In this document: positions 63,658 through 64,000 of the stretch, piece by piece | Layout of the letters: every line of letters begins with the position of its first letter | Position numbering within the stretch: position 1 is the first letter of the stretch | Notes under the pieces: generated by a model | What the model was told of the DNA's origin: nothing | The model's input: only the letters and a program-made list of their open reading frames with translations | Databases searched by the model: none | Position numbers and translations under genes: made by a program | Source of the DNA: MSPOR6 sp964652195 | Lineage (GTDB): Bacteria; Poribacteria; WGA-4E; WGA-3G | DNA length: 64,000 bases | Reading direction: 5' to 3' | Assembly: GCA_964652195.1 (NCBI GenBank) | Contig: CAZZBB010000046.1 | Coordinates: forward strand, 77,343-141,342

Positions 63658-64000
63658 ATAGCATCCCGAAGGACTAGTACTTAGTCAAAAATAGTTTGAT
63701 AGTTTATTTTGAAAATGATATCCTTAGACTCAAGACAATTATTCAATTACTTTGGAGTCTTTTATGCCAGCAAAACAATATCAAGTTATACTCGATCAAT
63801 GTCAACGAGATTATCTTATTGATCTGATCTCTTCTGGAATTGATTCGGCACGAAAACTTACGCGTGCTAGGATATTATTGAAAGCTGATGAAGGGGAGTT
63901 TGGACCCGCTTATGACGATAAACAGATAAAAGAAGCTGTTGAAGTTTCCATACCTACCATTGAGAGAACACGTAAAACCTTTAGGCTTGATGGACTTACA
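63658..64000 (+). mobile_element. Left part of an IS630-type insertion sequence (cut by window edge)
   Basis: The transposase gene at 63764 is the first gene of the element. The left end should lie in 63660-63760; the sequence around 63675-63705 (ACTAGTACTTAGTCAAAAATAG) is a candidate terminal repeat, but the right end is outside the window so it cannot be paired. Confidence 0.6.
63764..64000 (+). CDS. IS630-family transposase, N-terminal part (partial)
   Basis: 79 codons are inside the window from ATG 63764 (GGAG 9 bases upstream). The pattern ARKLTRARILLKADEGEFGPAYDDKQIKEAVEVSIPTIERTRKTF is the N-terminal helix-turn-helix of IS630/Tc1-type transposases, which bind the element ends. The DDE catalytic domain would follow beyond the window. 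The frame is open to the last base. Confidence 0.88.
   Translation, partial: MPAKQYQVILDQCQRDYLIDLISSGIDSARKLTRARILLKADEGEFGPAYDDKQIKEAVEVSIPTIERTRKTFRLDGLT

Overview
The window is AT-rich DNA from a Gram-negative bacterium. It encodes an outer-membrane efflux protein, a TonB-dependent receptor, a PorV-like outer-membrane protein and many signal peptides and lipoboxes. The gene mix (cysteine-type sulfatases, tandem PhyH dioxygenases, exported beta-propellers, a Gfo/Idh/MocA oxidoreductase, many short hairpin repeats) resembles Candidatus Poribacteria or a related uncultured lineage. That placement is inference from gene content; no ribosomal RNA or marker gene is present. Several genes appear to start with TTG behind a good ribosome binding site.

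Layout. 1-2140 (minus): an efflux locus with the start of a secreted protein at the left edge, a TolC/CzcC-type protein and a small His/Cys-rich exported protein. 2441-5636 (minus): an operon of two tandem PhyH-family proteins and a sulfatase. 6199-8033: two paralogous predicted outer-membrane barrels. 8279-11935: an SLC12-type cotransporter and an MscS-type channel. 11963-19655 (minus): a phosphate-uptake operon, pstS-pstC-pstA, a voltage-gated K+ channel, two PstB-like ATPases, a third PstA-like permease, a third PstB-like ATPase, and phoU. 20065-29358: an exported WD40 protein, a purple-acid-phosphatase-like enzyme, an M32 carboxypeptidase, a lipoprotein, a nucleoside hydrolase, a GC-richer TolB-like propeller and a small exported protein behind a structured leader. 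29640-30777 is AT-rich with no credible gene.

30778-40251: a 1003-residue fusion protein, an exported YdjY-acylphosphatase fusion, MocA and a MoxR/CoxD-type ATPase, a 2OG-Fe(II) oxygenase, an Ldh2-family dehydrogenase and two tandem lipoproteins. 40425-44232 is a housekeeping block: phoH, ybeY, a CorC-like protein, tRNA-Pro(CGG) and recO. 44295-57688 holds a TonB-dependent receptor, a broken toxin-antitoxin pair, a PD-(D/E)XK-like protein, hicBA, an oxidoreductase, a GT39-type membrane protein and a FlgD-like secreted protein with a PorV-like partner. 57872-64000 holds a second sulfatase, a truncated beta-helix gene, gnd, a HAD hydrolase, a D-2-hydroxyacid dehydrogenase and the start of an IS630-type transposase.

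The most unusual feature is the Pst operon. None of its three PstB-like ATPases has a full set of consensus catalytic motifs, but the defects are complementary: one has a good Walker A, Q-loop, Walker B and H-loop with a ruined signature motif, while another has a perfect LSGGQ with a lost Q-loop glutamine and H-loop histidine. This predicts an asymmetric heterodimeric ATPase in a phosphate importer, a family normally driven by a PstB homodimer. A second theme is a dense population of small non-autonomous repeats with terminal inverted repeats, three pairs of which stand in direct orientation around genes or repeat tracts.
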